A DNA stretch of 49,205 bases. It comes from SAR202 cluster bacterium bin90 (GTDB lineage Bacteria > Chloroflexota > Dehalococcoidia > Lucifugimonadales > JADFKI01). The notes under the pieces were generated by a model that made no database searches, was not told where the DNA came from, and saw nothing but the letters and a program-made list of their open reading frames with translations. Below are positions 33,035 to 41,372 of this stretch, one piece after another (the stretch's first letter is position 1; every line of letters starts with the position of its first letter). The translations under genes and the position numbers were made by a program. The stretch is taken from positions 1-49,205 of the forward strand of contig MPND01000028.1 in assembly GCA_002238855.1 (NCBI GenBank), read 5' to 3'.

Positions 33035-34630
33035 TTGACTCAGTTGCTAAGAACACAGTTGGAAGCGGACCTTGAATCGCTGGTTGAAACGGTTCCCCCG
33101 CATATCCGGGGGCTGCTTCTTGAGCGAGATGATGTGAATGAACTGCTGGAGGTGGTGCTTGATCTGGGCCGTGAGCCGGAGGCGCGCTTTCTGAGCGAGA
33201 GCCTCGTGATTTCAAGCCGTGAGATATCGGAATCCGATATCGAGTCTGTGATCCAGAAGGTCAGCTCGTTTGGTGAGGACAATCGAGCGGGCATAGAGAG
33301 GACGCTGCACAGGATATCGGCAATACGCAACCGGTCGGGCAAGGTTGTCGGGCTGACATTGCGTGTCGGAAGGGCCGTTTACGGCACGATTCGCATCATT
33401 GAGGACTTGGTGCTGAGTGGCAAGAGCGTATTGCTGCTGGGCAAGCCGGGGGTGGGGAAGACTACGATGCTGCGGGAGATCGCGCGTGTGCTGGCTGACG
33501 ATGCCCAGAAGCGCGTAATCATAGTGGATACCTCCAACGAGATTGCCGGCGACGGCGACATTCCACATCCGGGTATTGGCAGGTCGCGGCGCATGCAGGT
33601 GCGACTGCCTGACCTTCAGCATGCGGTGATGATCGAGGCGGTGGAAAACCACATGCCAGAGGTCATCGTCATCGACGAGATTGGCACTGAGGCGGACGCC
33701 GACGCCGCCCGCACGATCGCCGAACGCGGCGTGCAGCTTGTCGCCACCGCGCACGGCAATTCCCTCGATAATCTCATTATGAACCCTACATTGTCAGACC
33801 TCGTGGGTGGTGTCGAAGCCGTAACCCTTGGTGACATCGAAGCTCGAAGGCGAGGCTCACAGAAGACGGTGCGGGAAAGGCGGGCGCCGCCGACATTCGA
33901 CATTCTTGTGGAGATACAGGGCTGGAACGAGGTCGTGGTGCATGAGGACGTGTCGGATGTGGTTGACCGCATGCTGCGCGGCAATCCGATCTCGCCGCAG
34001 TTGCGCACTGTTGATGAGCTTGGCCGACTGCAGCGTTCGCACGCAGAGGCGAAGATTCCCACTTTGTTCAACGGCGGTAGAGACAGAGGCGACAGGCGAG
34101 ACACTCCTAGACGCGCCTGGGGCGTGCCAATGCTCGAAGAGCAGGAGGATGTTGTACCTCTGAAGTCGGTGAACATTCTGCCTTACGGCATCAATAAGGG
34201 GAAGCTGATGCAGGCGGTGCGCAGCATCAACGCGCCCGTAGAGTTGGTGGCGGACCTGGGCAAGGCGGATATGCTGCTGACGACGAAGAACTACTACCGG
34301 CGCAGCACACAGGCACTGCAACTGGCTGAACAACGAGGAAAGCCCGTTTATGTGCTGCGGAAGAACACACTGGCGCAGATCCAGCAGTTCGTGCAGGCGC
34401 TTATGCGAAAGCAGTCGCAGGATGCTCAGATGAAGTTGGAGCACACGGATGCACTAGACGAGGCAGAGCGTGCCGCGTCACGCTTGGGCGAGGGCGAAAC
34501 GCAGGTGAAGCTAAGCCCGCAGGCAGCGTATGTGAGGCATTTGCAGCACAAGGTAGCTAACGAGCGCGGTGTGTCTTCGTCCAGCGAAGGGCGCGAGCCG
34601 AACCGTCATGTCGTGATGTACAGGCGGTAG
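33035..34630 (+). CDS. AAA ATPase with C-terminal R3H domain (Ycf45-like)
   Basis: A 531-aa protein resembling Ycf45 and SpoIIIAA-type ATPases. The Walker A motif is LLLGKPGVGKTTMLREIARV (about 140) and Walker B VIVIDEIGTEADADA. A mid-region with RSRRMQVRLPDLQHAVMIEA and an NSLDNLIMNPTLSDLVGGVE block are typical of this family. The C-terminal R3H (RHLQHKVANE) binds single-stranded nucleic acid. TTG 33035 follows AAGGAGG with a short 4-nt gap; ATG 33011 is the alternative. tmk lies 6 bp downstream. Confidence 0.85.
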   Translation: MTQLLRTQLEADLESLVETVPPHIRGLLLERDDVNELLEVVLDLGREPEARFLSESLVISSREISESDIESVIQKVSSFGEDNRAGIERTLHRISAIRNRSGKVVGLTLRVGRAVYGTIRIIEDLVLSGKSVLLLGKPGVGKTTMLREIARVLADDAQKRVIIVDTSNEIAGDGDIPHPGIGRSRRMQVRLPDLQHAVMIEAVENHMPEVIVIDEIGTEADADAARTIAERGVQLVATAHGNSLDNLIMNPTLSDLVGGVEAVTLGDIEARRRGSQKTVRERRAPPTFDILVEIQGWNEVVVHEDVSDVVDRMLRGNPISPQLRTVDELGRLQRSHAEAKIPTLFNGGRDRGDRRDTPRRAWGVPMLEEQEDVVPLKSVNILPYGINKGKLMQAVRSINAPVELVADLGKADMLLTTKNYYRRSTQALQLAEQRGKPVYVLRKNTLAQIQQFVQALMRKQSQDAQMKLEHTDALDEAERAASRLGEGETQVKLSPQAAYVRHLQHKVANERGVSSSSEGREPNRHVVMYRR

Positions 34631-34635
34631 GCGAT

Positions 34636-35349
34636 ATGGCGGTGTTCATATCGTTCGAAGGTGGCGAGGGGAGCGGCAAATCTACGCAGGCCGAGGTGCT
34701 TGCCGAGCGTCTCGCTAATACCGGCGTTGCCGTGGAATTCGTTCATGAGCCGGGTACCACTGAACTCGGATGGCAGATCAGGGACATTCTCAAGCGCGGC
34801 CTGCCTGGAGAGCGCGAATTTTCAGCGGAGGCTGAACTTCTGCTGTTCTCTGCGTCGCGGGCGCAGCTTGTTTTTGCGGCACTGAGGCCCCTGCTGGACC
34901 GCGGTGACACTGTTATCGTGGCAGACAGATATGTTGACTCGACCACCGCATACCAGGGATATGGGCGTGGGATACCACTGGAGCAGGTCGAAGCCGTGAA
35001 TGAGATGGCGACTCAGGGCACAATGCCTGACCTGACTTTTCTACTGGACCTGCCACCGGTGGAAGGGCTGACGCGGATAGGAAACCTTCAGCTCGGATTC
35101 CAGTTTGACGACAGTGTGCTTCATGCAGACGATGTGAGAGCACGTGAAGGCGCGCGATTCGAGGATGAGCCGCTGGAATTTCACGAGCGTGTGCGGCAAG
35201 GATATAGAGAACTTGCCGCAAAAGAACCCAAAAGGTTTTGCGTCATAGACGCTACGTTGCCTGAAAGTCGCGTCAGTGATTTGATTTGGAATGAAGTATG
35301 CGACAGGTTTCCTGAACTTGCCGCGGCCAAGGAGAGCGTGGAGCAATGA
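34636..35349 (+). CDS. tmk: Thymidylate kinase
   Basis: A 237-aa enzyme that phosphorylates dTMP to dTDP. The P-loop is SFEGGEGSGKST, the DR motif VIVADRYVDSTTAYQGYGRG, and the LID-type region around RIGNLQLGFQFDDSV is longer than in most TMKs, which makes the protein larger than the usual 205-215 aa. The C-terminus ends FPELAAAKESVEQ. It overlaps the next gene by 4 bp and follows the R3H ATPase. Confidence 0.92.
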   Translation: MAVFISFEGGEGSGKSTQAEVLAERLANTGVAVEFVHEPGTTELGWQIRDILKRGLPGEREFSAEAELLLFSASRAQLVFAALRPLLDRGDTVIVADRYVDSTTAYQGYGRGIPLEQVEAVNEMATQGTMPDLTFLLDLPPVEGLTRIGNLQLGFQFDDSVLHADDVRAREGARFEDEPLEFHERVRQGYRELAAKEPKRFCVIDATLPESRVSDLIWNEVCDRFPELAAAKESVEQ

Positions 35350-35750
35350 CTCAAGACCAGATTCATGAGTACCTGAAACTTCCGATGATTGGGGACCTGG
35401 CAACGGTGAATACGGACGGGTCGCCGCATGTGGCGCCTGTGTGGTTCCGGTGGGACGGCGAAGTGGTGAAGGTGTTCACGCAGACCACCGCGGTCAAGGT
35501 GCGGAACATACGCCACGACGCGCGGGTATCGATGTCGGTTGCGAAGCAGGACGCTCCGTATGGCTATGTCATTGTGAATGGCACGGCTGTGATCTCATCC
35601 GATGGGATTCCGGACGAAGTGCGCGCAATGGCGATTCACTACAAGGGCGAGGAAGAAGGCGAGATTTACATCCAGCAGGCGCTTCAGGAGATGGAGTTCT
35701 GCCTGCTCACTATTACGCCTTCAAAGATAATCGGGTGGATAGACGAGTAG
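35346..35750 (+). CDS. PPOX-class (pyridoxamine-phosphate-oxidase-like) F420/FMN protein
   Basis: A 134-aa split-barrel flavoprotein with the family core PMIGDLATVNTDGSPHVAPV, VWFRWDGEVVKVFTQTTAVK, KVRNIRHDARVSMSVA and a late GTAVIS strand. Short members of this family bind F420 or FMN and reduce small substrates; no PLP role is implied. Its ATG overlaps the tmk stop (ATGA). Confidence 0.85.
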   Translation: MTQDQIHEYLKLPMIGDLATVNTDGSPHVAPVWFRWDGEVVKVFTQTTAVKVRNIRHDARVSMSVAKQDAPYGYVIVNGTAVISSDGIPDEVRAMAIHYKGEEEGEIYIQQALQEMEFCLLTITPSKIIGWIDE

Positions 35751-35755
35751 GGGAG

Positions 35756-36508
35756 CTAACAGGTTGGACGGGATAGGGAAGATGGGGTTTTGTCGTTGAG
35801 TATGGCGCGCGGTGTGTCGATGACCATTGCTCTGGCTTTCTGGCATCCTACTATCCCCGATGTGATTTTCAGAACTTCGCAGAGTTCCGGTGTTCGTGGC
35901 GGATGCGGTGAGTGAGTGTCGGAGGATAGGATGTGCGCCATGCCACTTCGCAGCAGGTCGAACGAGAATTGACGCACTTCTTCGCCCCAGTGCCCAAGCA
36001 GGCTGCCGCGCGTTAGCTGGCTGAGCATGCCCATCCCGATGTAGCGTTCGAGCAGGGCGGGCTGCTTCTGGAACGCTTCAATCCGCTCCGGGTGCGCGAA
36101 TACGGGCGTCAATCCCTGTGCCTGCAAGCCTAGAAGCGCATCTTCCACATAATCGTGTTTGCTGATGGCGCCGAAGAAAGGCATCTCGACGAGGATGTAG
36201 CGCGAGCCGTTCATTGTGAGGGCTTTCCCGGATGCCGCGTCCTCGGGCAGGGTTACGTCGATGTGGTTTTCCATGCCGAGGACTACAGACAGTGGGATTC
36301 CCTCGGCGCGGATGTGGCGTTGCAGTTCGGCGGTCAGGTCGCGAATGTGCTGGACGGACGACAGCTCGGTGACATCCTTGCGGTGTGGCGTAGCAAGGAT
36401 GATTCGCGTACCGTTGGACGCGGCGATGCGGGCGATTGCGATGGAGTCTTCCATCGTTGAGGGACCGTCGTCAACGCCGGGCAGGATGTGGGCGTGGAGG
36501 TCGTACAA
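35756..36508 (-). CDS. PHP-fold tyrosine phosphatase, CpsB/YwqE type
   Basis: A 250-aa metal-dependent phosphatase. The motifs DLHAHILPGVDDGP, IILATPHRKDV, VFAHPERIEAF and LSSDTHSPHPPRTP match the CpsB/Wzb group that dephosphorylates BY-kinases controlling capsule or exopolysaccharide export. No kinase or polysaccharide cluster is adjacent in the window. It is convergent with the PPOX gene. Confidence 0.88.
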   Translation of the reverse strand: MYDLHAHILPGVDDGPSTMEDSIAIARIAASNGTRIILATPHRKDVTELSSVQHIRDLTAELQRHIRAEGIPLSVVLGMENHIDVTLPEDAASGKALTMNGSRYILVEMPFFGAISKHDYVEDALLGLQAQGLTPVFAHPERIEAFQKQPALLERYIGMGMLSQLTRGSLLGHWGEEVRQFSFDLLRSGMAHILSSDTHSPHPPRTPELCEVLKITSGIVGCQKARAMVIDTPRAILNDKTPSSLSRPTC

Positions 36509-36540
36509 GTGCTCTTCGTATTATTCGCTGGTATTGTCCG

Positions 36541-37239
36541 CTAGCGGCGGAACTGGATTCGCCGGAAGCCTTCGGCGTAAGGCAGATTCGCCATCTGACC
36601 CTGGTTCTGGGCGTTGACCTTGACGAAGCGGTCCACATCCCTGCCTGAGCCTGCGACTTGGCTGGCGTGCTTCTTAAGCGCGTTTATCTTGTCGTCTATG
36701 GTGTCCGTGATGTCTATGAAGGTGTCGGGGTGCTCGGTGCCCCACATCAGGACATCTCCGACCTTGTGAGTCTCCAAGCCTTCCTCGATGTGCTCGTGGT
36801 AGTGCAGGAAGTCGCGGGCGTAGGGGAACACTGCGTCAAGCGTAACCTGCCCGGAAATGCGGTGGTCGCGGTGGAGGTAGAAGGTCTGTCGGAAGGGGTC
36901 GGTGCAGAATACGACATCGGGCTTGTGCTTCCTGATCGCCCTGACAAGCTCTCCGCGGAACTTGGCGGTGTCGTTTAGTTCGCCGTCTCCGTAGCGCAGG
37001 TAGATGACTTCCTTCACGCCCAAATATTCGGCTGCCGCCGCCTGCTCTTTCTCTCGTATGGCGGCTAGCTTCTCGGTGGTCATGTCGGGGTCGCTCGTGC
37101 CCTTGTCACCGTTGGTACAGAGGACGAAGACGACCTCGGTGCCTTCCGCAACCCACTTGGCGACGGTGCCGCCGACTCCGCCCTCGGCGTCGTCGGGATG
37201 GGGGATAACGAGCATTGCTCTTTCGGGTCTCTCGATCAT
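36541..37239 (-). CDS. PIG-L family N-deacetylase (LmbE-like)
   Basis: A 232-aa zinc deacetylase. The zinc motif is PHPDDAEGGVGGTVAKW (about 14) and the second His is in HRDHRISGQ (about 120). The family includes MshB and BshB of low-molecular-weight thiol synthesis as well as GlcNAc deacetylases. Its neighbourhood also contains an MshD-like tandem acetyltransferase and an MshA-like glycosyltransferase, which makes a thiol-related substrate possible but not proven. Confidence 0.88.
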   Translation of the reverse strand: MIERPERAMLVIPHPDDAEGGVGGTVAKWVAEGTEVVFVLCTNGDKGTSDPDMTTEKLAAIREKEQAAAAEYLGVKEVIYLRYGDGELNDTAKFRGELVRAIRKHKPDVVFCTDPFRQTFYLHRDHRISGQVTLDAVFPYARDFLHYHEHIEEGLETHKVGDVLMWGTEHPDTFIDITDTIDDKINALKKHASQVAGSGRDVDRFVKVNAQNQGQMANLPYAEGFRRIQFRR

Positions 37240-37358
37240 GTACTGTGCGCCTCTCTCGTTCTGGTGGCTCCTGTTGGGTCATCCCTGTAATGATAAGTTG
37301 TTTGCTCAATTGGGGGCAAGAGAAGAGTGTCAGTTGATACTGGGCGCAGTGTTCTGAA

Positions 37359-37388
37359 ATGACAGGTGTTGAGTGGCTCTGATACAAT
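37359..37388 (+). promoter_or_regulatory. Promoter of the tandem GNAT gene
   Basis: ATGACA (37359-37364), an 18-bp spacer, and TACAAT (37383-37388). The predicted start near 37395 leaves a leader of about 70 nt with two hairpins. Confidence 0.5.
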
Positions 37389-37402
37389 CGTGAAGCTTGC
37401 AA

Positions 37403-37439
37403 ACGGGTTAATACCCGTGCGGAGCGGCGTTATACGCTC
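37403..37439 (+). promoter_or_regulatory. Two short hairpins in the leader of the tandem GNAT gene
   Basis: ACGGGT/ACCCGT (37403-37408 with 37413-37418, TAAT loop) and GAGCG/CGCTC (37422-37426 with 37435-37439). They lie between the promoter and the start codon; the second is 25 bp before it. The role is unknown; leader stability is the simplest reading. Confidence 0.35.
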
Positions 37440-37464
37440 ACCAATCGCTAGAAAGTAGGCGGCA

Positions 37465-38373
37465 TTGAGGATAAGAAAGTTCGAATGGACGGACTTAGAG
37501 GTAGTAACCTGCCTGTTCAATGAGATTGGAGGCGCGAGCGGCACGCCGATGGAGCTCGATATCGAGGGAATGCGGGGGATGCTGACTGTGCCCGGGTGTG
37601 ATCCCGAGCGGCACTGCTTCATTGCGGAGGAGGATTCGGGCAAGGCCGTTGGGTACTCGCTGGTCTCATACGAACCGCCCATCTCGCGCGCCGTGGCAGG
37701 CGGCGGTGTGCTGCATGAGCATCGAGGGAAGGGCATCGGTCGGGCGCTTATGCGCAGGGTTGTGGAGCATGCCGAAGAATTGGGCGTGAGTTCGCTGCAT
37801 GTGGAAGCCAGCGTAACCCACTCGGACATGCAGCATCTGCTTTCAAGGCATGGGATGGATGTGGTGAGGAGCCTGTGGAAGATGCGATGGCAGTGCGGGG
37901 ATGTGCCTGAGGTAAATCTGCCGTCCGGATTTGCGGTGCGGTCACTGGTGGCGGGGCAGGATGAAGAGGTGTTGACTGAGCTGCAGAATGTGGCATTCGG
38001 AGAGAACTGGGGGTTCAGTCCCAACACGGTCGAGCAGATAAGGGTGCGTGTTGAGTCTAACAGGGGCGGGCCGGAGAGCATCATCTTCATTACTGAAGAC
38101 GGCAAGCCTGCGGCGTACAACTGGACGATGTTCTATCCGGACGATGTTTCGCCGAGCGGCGTCGTGGCAATGACCGGCGTACATCCGGATTACAGGGGAC
38201 GTGGCATCGGCAGGGCGGTGGTCACGGCGGGGATCGCGTACCTCGTCGAGCGTGGGGCGTCGTTTGTGGACCTGGAAGTCGATGCCGATAATACGCCGGC
38301 GAGGGAACTCTACCTGAATCTCGGATTCCGCAAGGTGGGCAGGAGCGTCTGGTACGAGAAGAGGTTCCGTTAG
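37465..38373 (+). CDS. Tandem GNAT N-acetyltransferase (MshD-like architecture)
   Basis: A 302-aa protein made of two GNAT domains. Domain 1 has the acetyl-CoA motif VLHEHRGKGIGRALMRR and domain 2 VHPDYRGRGIGRAVV. The second domain is the better preserved. This tandem layout is that of MshD (mycothiol synthase) and some aminoglycoside-type enzymes. It starts with TTG 37465. Its stop overlaps the DUF502 stop on the other strand by 4 bp. The substrate is unknown. Confidence 0.85.
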   Translation: MRIRKFEWTDLEVVTCLFNEIGGASGTPMELDIEGMRGMLTVPGCDPERHCFIAEEDSGKAVGYSLVSYEPPISRAVAGGGVLHEHRGKGIGRALMRRVVEHAEELGVSSLHVEASVTHSDMQHLLSRHGMDVVRSLWKMRWQCGDVPEVNLPSGFAVRSLVAGQDEEVLTELQNVAFGENWGFSPNTVEQIRVRVESNRGGPESIIFITEDGKPAAYNWTMFYPDDVSPSGVVAMTGVHPDYRGRGIGRAVVTAGIAYLVERGASFVDLEVDADNTPARELYLNLGFRKVGRSVWYEKRFR

Positions 38374-39125
38374 TTCGGCGGCGCGACTCTGCGGAACCGC
38401 GTAGTCGCGTGCATTTTCAGGTTCTCAGGAAGAACGACGCCTCCTGAGAAGACAATCTTCATTGCCTCTTCCATGCTCATGTCTGTGGCATACACTTCCT
38501 CTTCCCGCACGAAAGCGAGATTCCCGGAAGTGGGATTGGGCACGGTCGGGATGTAAACCACAACCAGGATGGCGTCATCGGGATGGCTTGGATGCGAGTG
38601 GCCAGTTGTGAACCCGAGGGCGAAGAGCCCGGGACGCGGCCATTCGACAAGGACGACACGGTTGACTTCCTGCCCGGACGGTGTGGTCAGGCTGTCGGTT
38701 GCCTGCTTTGCCACGCCGTAGATGTTCTTGACGACGGGGATGTGTGATAGCACCGCGACCTTCACGTCCACTGCCATCCGACCAATTCGCAGGGTCATCA
38801 GTGTGCCAAAGAAATACAGAACGGCAAGTCCGAAGAGGACGCTTATGATTCCGGCGATGAATGCTGCTGTGGTAGGGAATCCATCGTGGAAGGGAGTGGT
38901 CCTGATGAGAGCCTGCGAGAGCCTTCCGAAGAGGCCGTCAATCTGGTGGAATGCAAAGACGAGAATCCAGGCAGTGATTATCAGGGGGAGCAGGACGAGG
39001 AAGCCTGAAAGAACTCGTCCCCAGAAGTGACGCTCCAGTCGGATATGGAGTGAGGGGCGGTGTTGTGCCTCGGGTTCAAGGTCGTTGTCAGGGGGCAAGT
39101 GTGAATTCGAGCCGTTCATGCCCAT
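38370..39125 (-). CDS. DUF502 membrane protein (copy 2)
   Basis: A 251-aa protein with the same core as the copy at 23760-24554: LSHIPVVKNIYGVAKQ, VLVEWPRPGLFALGFTTG and VYIPTVPNPTSGN. Two transmembrane helices lie at about 36-55 (VLSGFLVLLPLIITAWIL) and about 86-108. It has an extra hydrophilic N-terminus and lacks the Asn/Tyr-rich tail of copy 1. It is the last gene of the thrC-folE-GNAT-GT4 unit. Confidence 0.88.
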   Translation of the reverse strand: MGMNGSNSHLPPDNDLEPEAQHRPSLHIRLERHFWGRVLSGFLVLLPLIITAWILVFAFHQIDGLFGRLSQALIRTTPFHDGFPTTAAFIAGIISVLFGLAVLYFFGTLMTLRIGRMAVDVKVAVLSHIPVVKNIYGVAKQATDSLTTPSGQEVNRVVLVEWPRPGLFALGFTTGHSHPSHPDDAILVVVYIPTVPNPTSGNLAFVREEEVYATDMSMEEAMKIVFSGGVVLPENLKMHATTRFRRVAPPN

Positions 39126-39147
39126 CCTCCTGCGACGCCTGCAACTC

Positions 39148-40377
39148 CTAATCGGTCAGATGATTGTAACAGGCAAGTATTCTGTTTGCCATAGCAGCCC
39201 AACTCATTCCTTTTGCCCTGTTCCTGGCCGCGCCTCCCATTGCCTGCCTAAGCGCCGGATTCTCAAGCAGCGTCTCCAGACTCCGGGCGAATGCATCGGG
39301 GCATCGCCAGGGGACTAGGTAGCCTGTTTTGCCGTGTTCGATGAATGATGTCAGTCCGCCGACTCTTGAAACGACGACGGGTGTGCCACACGACATTGCT
39401 TCAAGTGCTACCAGCCCGAAGCTTTCGTACCAGGAAGGCAGAACGAAGACATCAGCTGCGTTGTAGTATGCAGGCAACTGCTGTTGGCTGATTGAGCCTG
39501 TGAAGTCAACTATATCACTTATATCGAGGTCATCCGCAAGCGTCTTCAGGCGGTCTATTTCAGCGTCCTTCTCGAGACTGCCACCCACAATTAGCAGGCG
39601 TGTGCCAGTCCTGTCATTCAGGAGGGCTACTGCTTTCAGCAGAATGTCCAAGCCCTTGAGTGGCTCGATGCGTCCGACGTAGAGGATCGTTCGCTTCTCA
39701 GGCAAGCCCAAGTGCTGGCGCGATGCGCGAGTGTCAGCCGGCTGGAACATTGCTGTATCCACGCCGGGGGGAATGACCTCGATAGGGGTACCGTTGACCT
39801 GATACAGCTTGGTGATGTCGTCTTTTTCAATCTGTGTGGATACGACAACAGAATCTGCAGACGAGATAATCTGCTGTTCGGCATGGGCACGCCTGACGGA
39901 TTCTTGCTCACCTGCACGGGCGCGCTGCTTGGTGCGCGCCAGAGTGTGGAATGTGGCGATGTGCGGGATGTTCCAGCGACCGGCGAGCCTGGTGGCGACT
40001 ACGCCGGACAGCCAGTAATGACTGTGGATGAGGTCGTATTCGACGCCTTCATCTTGTTGAAAGCGAATAACGGCATCTGCGAAAGCAGATGTGTATGAGT
40101 GAAGATCATCGAGGGTGGAATCCGCCGGGCCCGCTTCGAGATGGACCACACGCGCTCCATCTCCGACGGGAACTATCCGGGGCTCGTCAGGGTCGTGCGT
40201 GCGCGTGAATACATCGACCTGACATCCAATCGAGGCGAGTTCACGGGCGAGTTGACGGACATACACATTCATGCCGCCGGTCTTCGTGTCGCCAAGGCGT
40301 CCCACAGGGCAGCTATGGAAGCATATCAAGGCAACCCTGATAGCGGCGCCCTCGTCTGGCTTTGGAACGGTTGACAT
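39148..40377 (-). CDS. GT4 glycosyltransferase, MshA/SPS-like
   Basis: A 409-aa GT-B glycosyltransferase using a nucleotide sugar. The N-terminal GGMNVYVRQLARELA and HSHYWLSGVVATRLA blocks and the C-terminal VPPGVD-type VIPPGVDTAMF, YVGRIEPLKGLDILL and the ESFGLVALEA motif (EX7E) are intact. The GGMNVYV stretch is shared with D-inositol-3-phosphate glycosyltransferase MshA and sucrose-phosphate synthases. Its acceptor cannot be read from sequence. It follows the GNAT gene by 11 bp. Confidence 0.88.
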   Translation of the reverse strand: MSTVPKPDEGAAIRVALICFHSCPVGRLGDTKTGGMNVYVRQLARELASIGCQVDVFTRTHDPDEPRIVPVGDGARVVHLEAGPADSTLDDLHSYTSAFADAVIRFQQDEGVEYDLIHSHYWLSGVVATRLAGRWNIPHIATFHTLARTKQRARAGEQESVRRAHAEQQIISSADSVVVSTQIEKDDITKLYQVNGTPIEVIPPGVDTAMFQPADTRASRQHLGLPEKRTILYVGRIEPLKGLDILLKAVALLNDRTGTRLLIVGGSLEKDAEIDRLKTLADDLDISDIVDFTGSISQQQLPAYYNAADVFVLPSWYESFGLVALEAMSCGTPVVVSRVGGLTSFIEHGKTGYLVPWRCPDAFARSLETLLENPALRQAMGGAARNRAKGMSWAAMANRILACYNHLTD

Positions 40378-40388
40378 GACTGTCAGGG

Positions 40389-41372
40389 CTATGCGCGCTG
40401 GATGACCAGCTCGTGGATGGTCTGGTTTGTGCCACCGAGGTTGTACTTGTAGCGTTCCGAGCCGCGAAGGAAGTCGAAGGACTTCTTGCCGGTCTCGATT
40501 GCGTCTTGTATGCAGAGCGCCTTGTTCAGCAGCCCAACGCTGAGGGCGGAATATTCAGGGTCGTAGCCGCTGTTGTAGAGCAGGTAACTGCCATTGTAGT
40601 CGAAGCAGATGCAGGAGGCTACGCGGATGTCGTTGATTTCGAGGAAGAAGAGCTTGAACTGGTTGCGTGAGGCGAGTTCTTGCGCGAGGTCCCTGAAGAA
40701 CTGCTCACGGTCGGAGGTGAGGAAGTCGTCCTTGTCAGGCCTGCTGGCGCGCATCAAGCGGAAGAACTCGGGCATTGCGTCGGCAATCTCATCGTTGTCC
40801 TCGAATGAATACTGCGTAGCCTGGTTGCCGTTGTTGAGGCGGCGCAGCTTGCGTCGAAGCTCGTGGCGGTCCTTCTTGCGGAGTCCTGCCACATATTCGT
40901 CCCAGGTGGGCTGCAGGTGGGTGTATGGCGACACATCCTCGTCGATGACGCGGTGGGTCCAGCCGTTGCTCTCCGCCAAATCGGGGAATCGCTGGAGCGT
41001 CTGCGAACTTTCGCGGAGGGACTTGAGCTCCATTGTGCGCCAGTCCATGGACTCGATATGCCGCCAGAGCGCTGAGTAGAAGTCGTTGTCGCAGCCTTCC
41101 CTGACGAGGAAGTCGTGGTAGTCGAACAGGTCTGTGTCTCCCAGGAAGGAAAGCGTGTCGCCGCGCGTCATTAGCGGTGCAATACCGAGCAGCGTGTCTT
41201 CGTTGCGGATGGAGAGTATTTCGAGTTCGGCATCGTCGTCGCCGTATCGCTGCCACCATAGCTGCTGCCACCAAGGGGTGATGAAGATGGTGTTTGCGCC
41301 GGTGTGCGGAAGGATACACTCCCACTCTTCGGTGATGCTATCGAAATTCTCTTTTTGGATGCTGATAGTCAT
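40389..41372 (-). CDS. GNAT acyltransferase, CelD/BcsL-like
   Basis: A 327-aa protein in the GNAT_6 (CelD/BcsL, FemAB-like) group. Typical segments are an N-terminal TIFITPWWQQLWWQRYGDDD and YVAGLRKKDRHELRRKLRRL with its Arg/Lys-rich helix. LFFLEINDIRVASCICFDYN and a C-terminal YDPEYSALSVGLLNKALCIQ follow, with YNLGG near the end. Members often act in polysaccharide or lipid modification. It overlaps folE by 4 bp (ATGA). Confidence 0.85.
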   Translation of the reverse strand: MTISIQKENFDSITEEWECILPHTGANTIFITPWWQQLWWQRYGDDDAELEILSIRNEDTLLGIAPLMTRGDTLSFLGDTDLFDYHDFLVREGCDNDFYSALWRHIESMDWRTMELKSLRESSQTLQRFPDLAESNGWTHRVIDEDVSPYTHLQPTWDEYVAGLRKKDRHELRRKLRRLNNGNQATQYSFEDNDEIADAMPEFFRLMRASRPDKDDFLTSDREQFFRDLAQELASRNQFKLFFLEINDIRVASCICFDYNGSYLLYNSGYDPEYSALSVGLLNKALCIQDAIETGKKSFDFLRGSERYKYNLGGTNQTIHELVIQRA

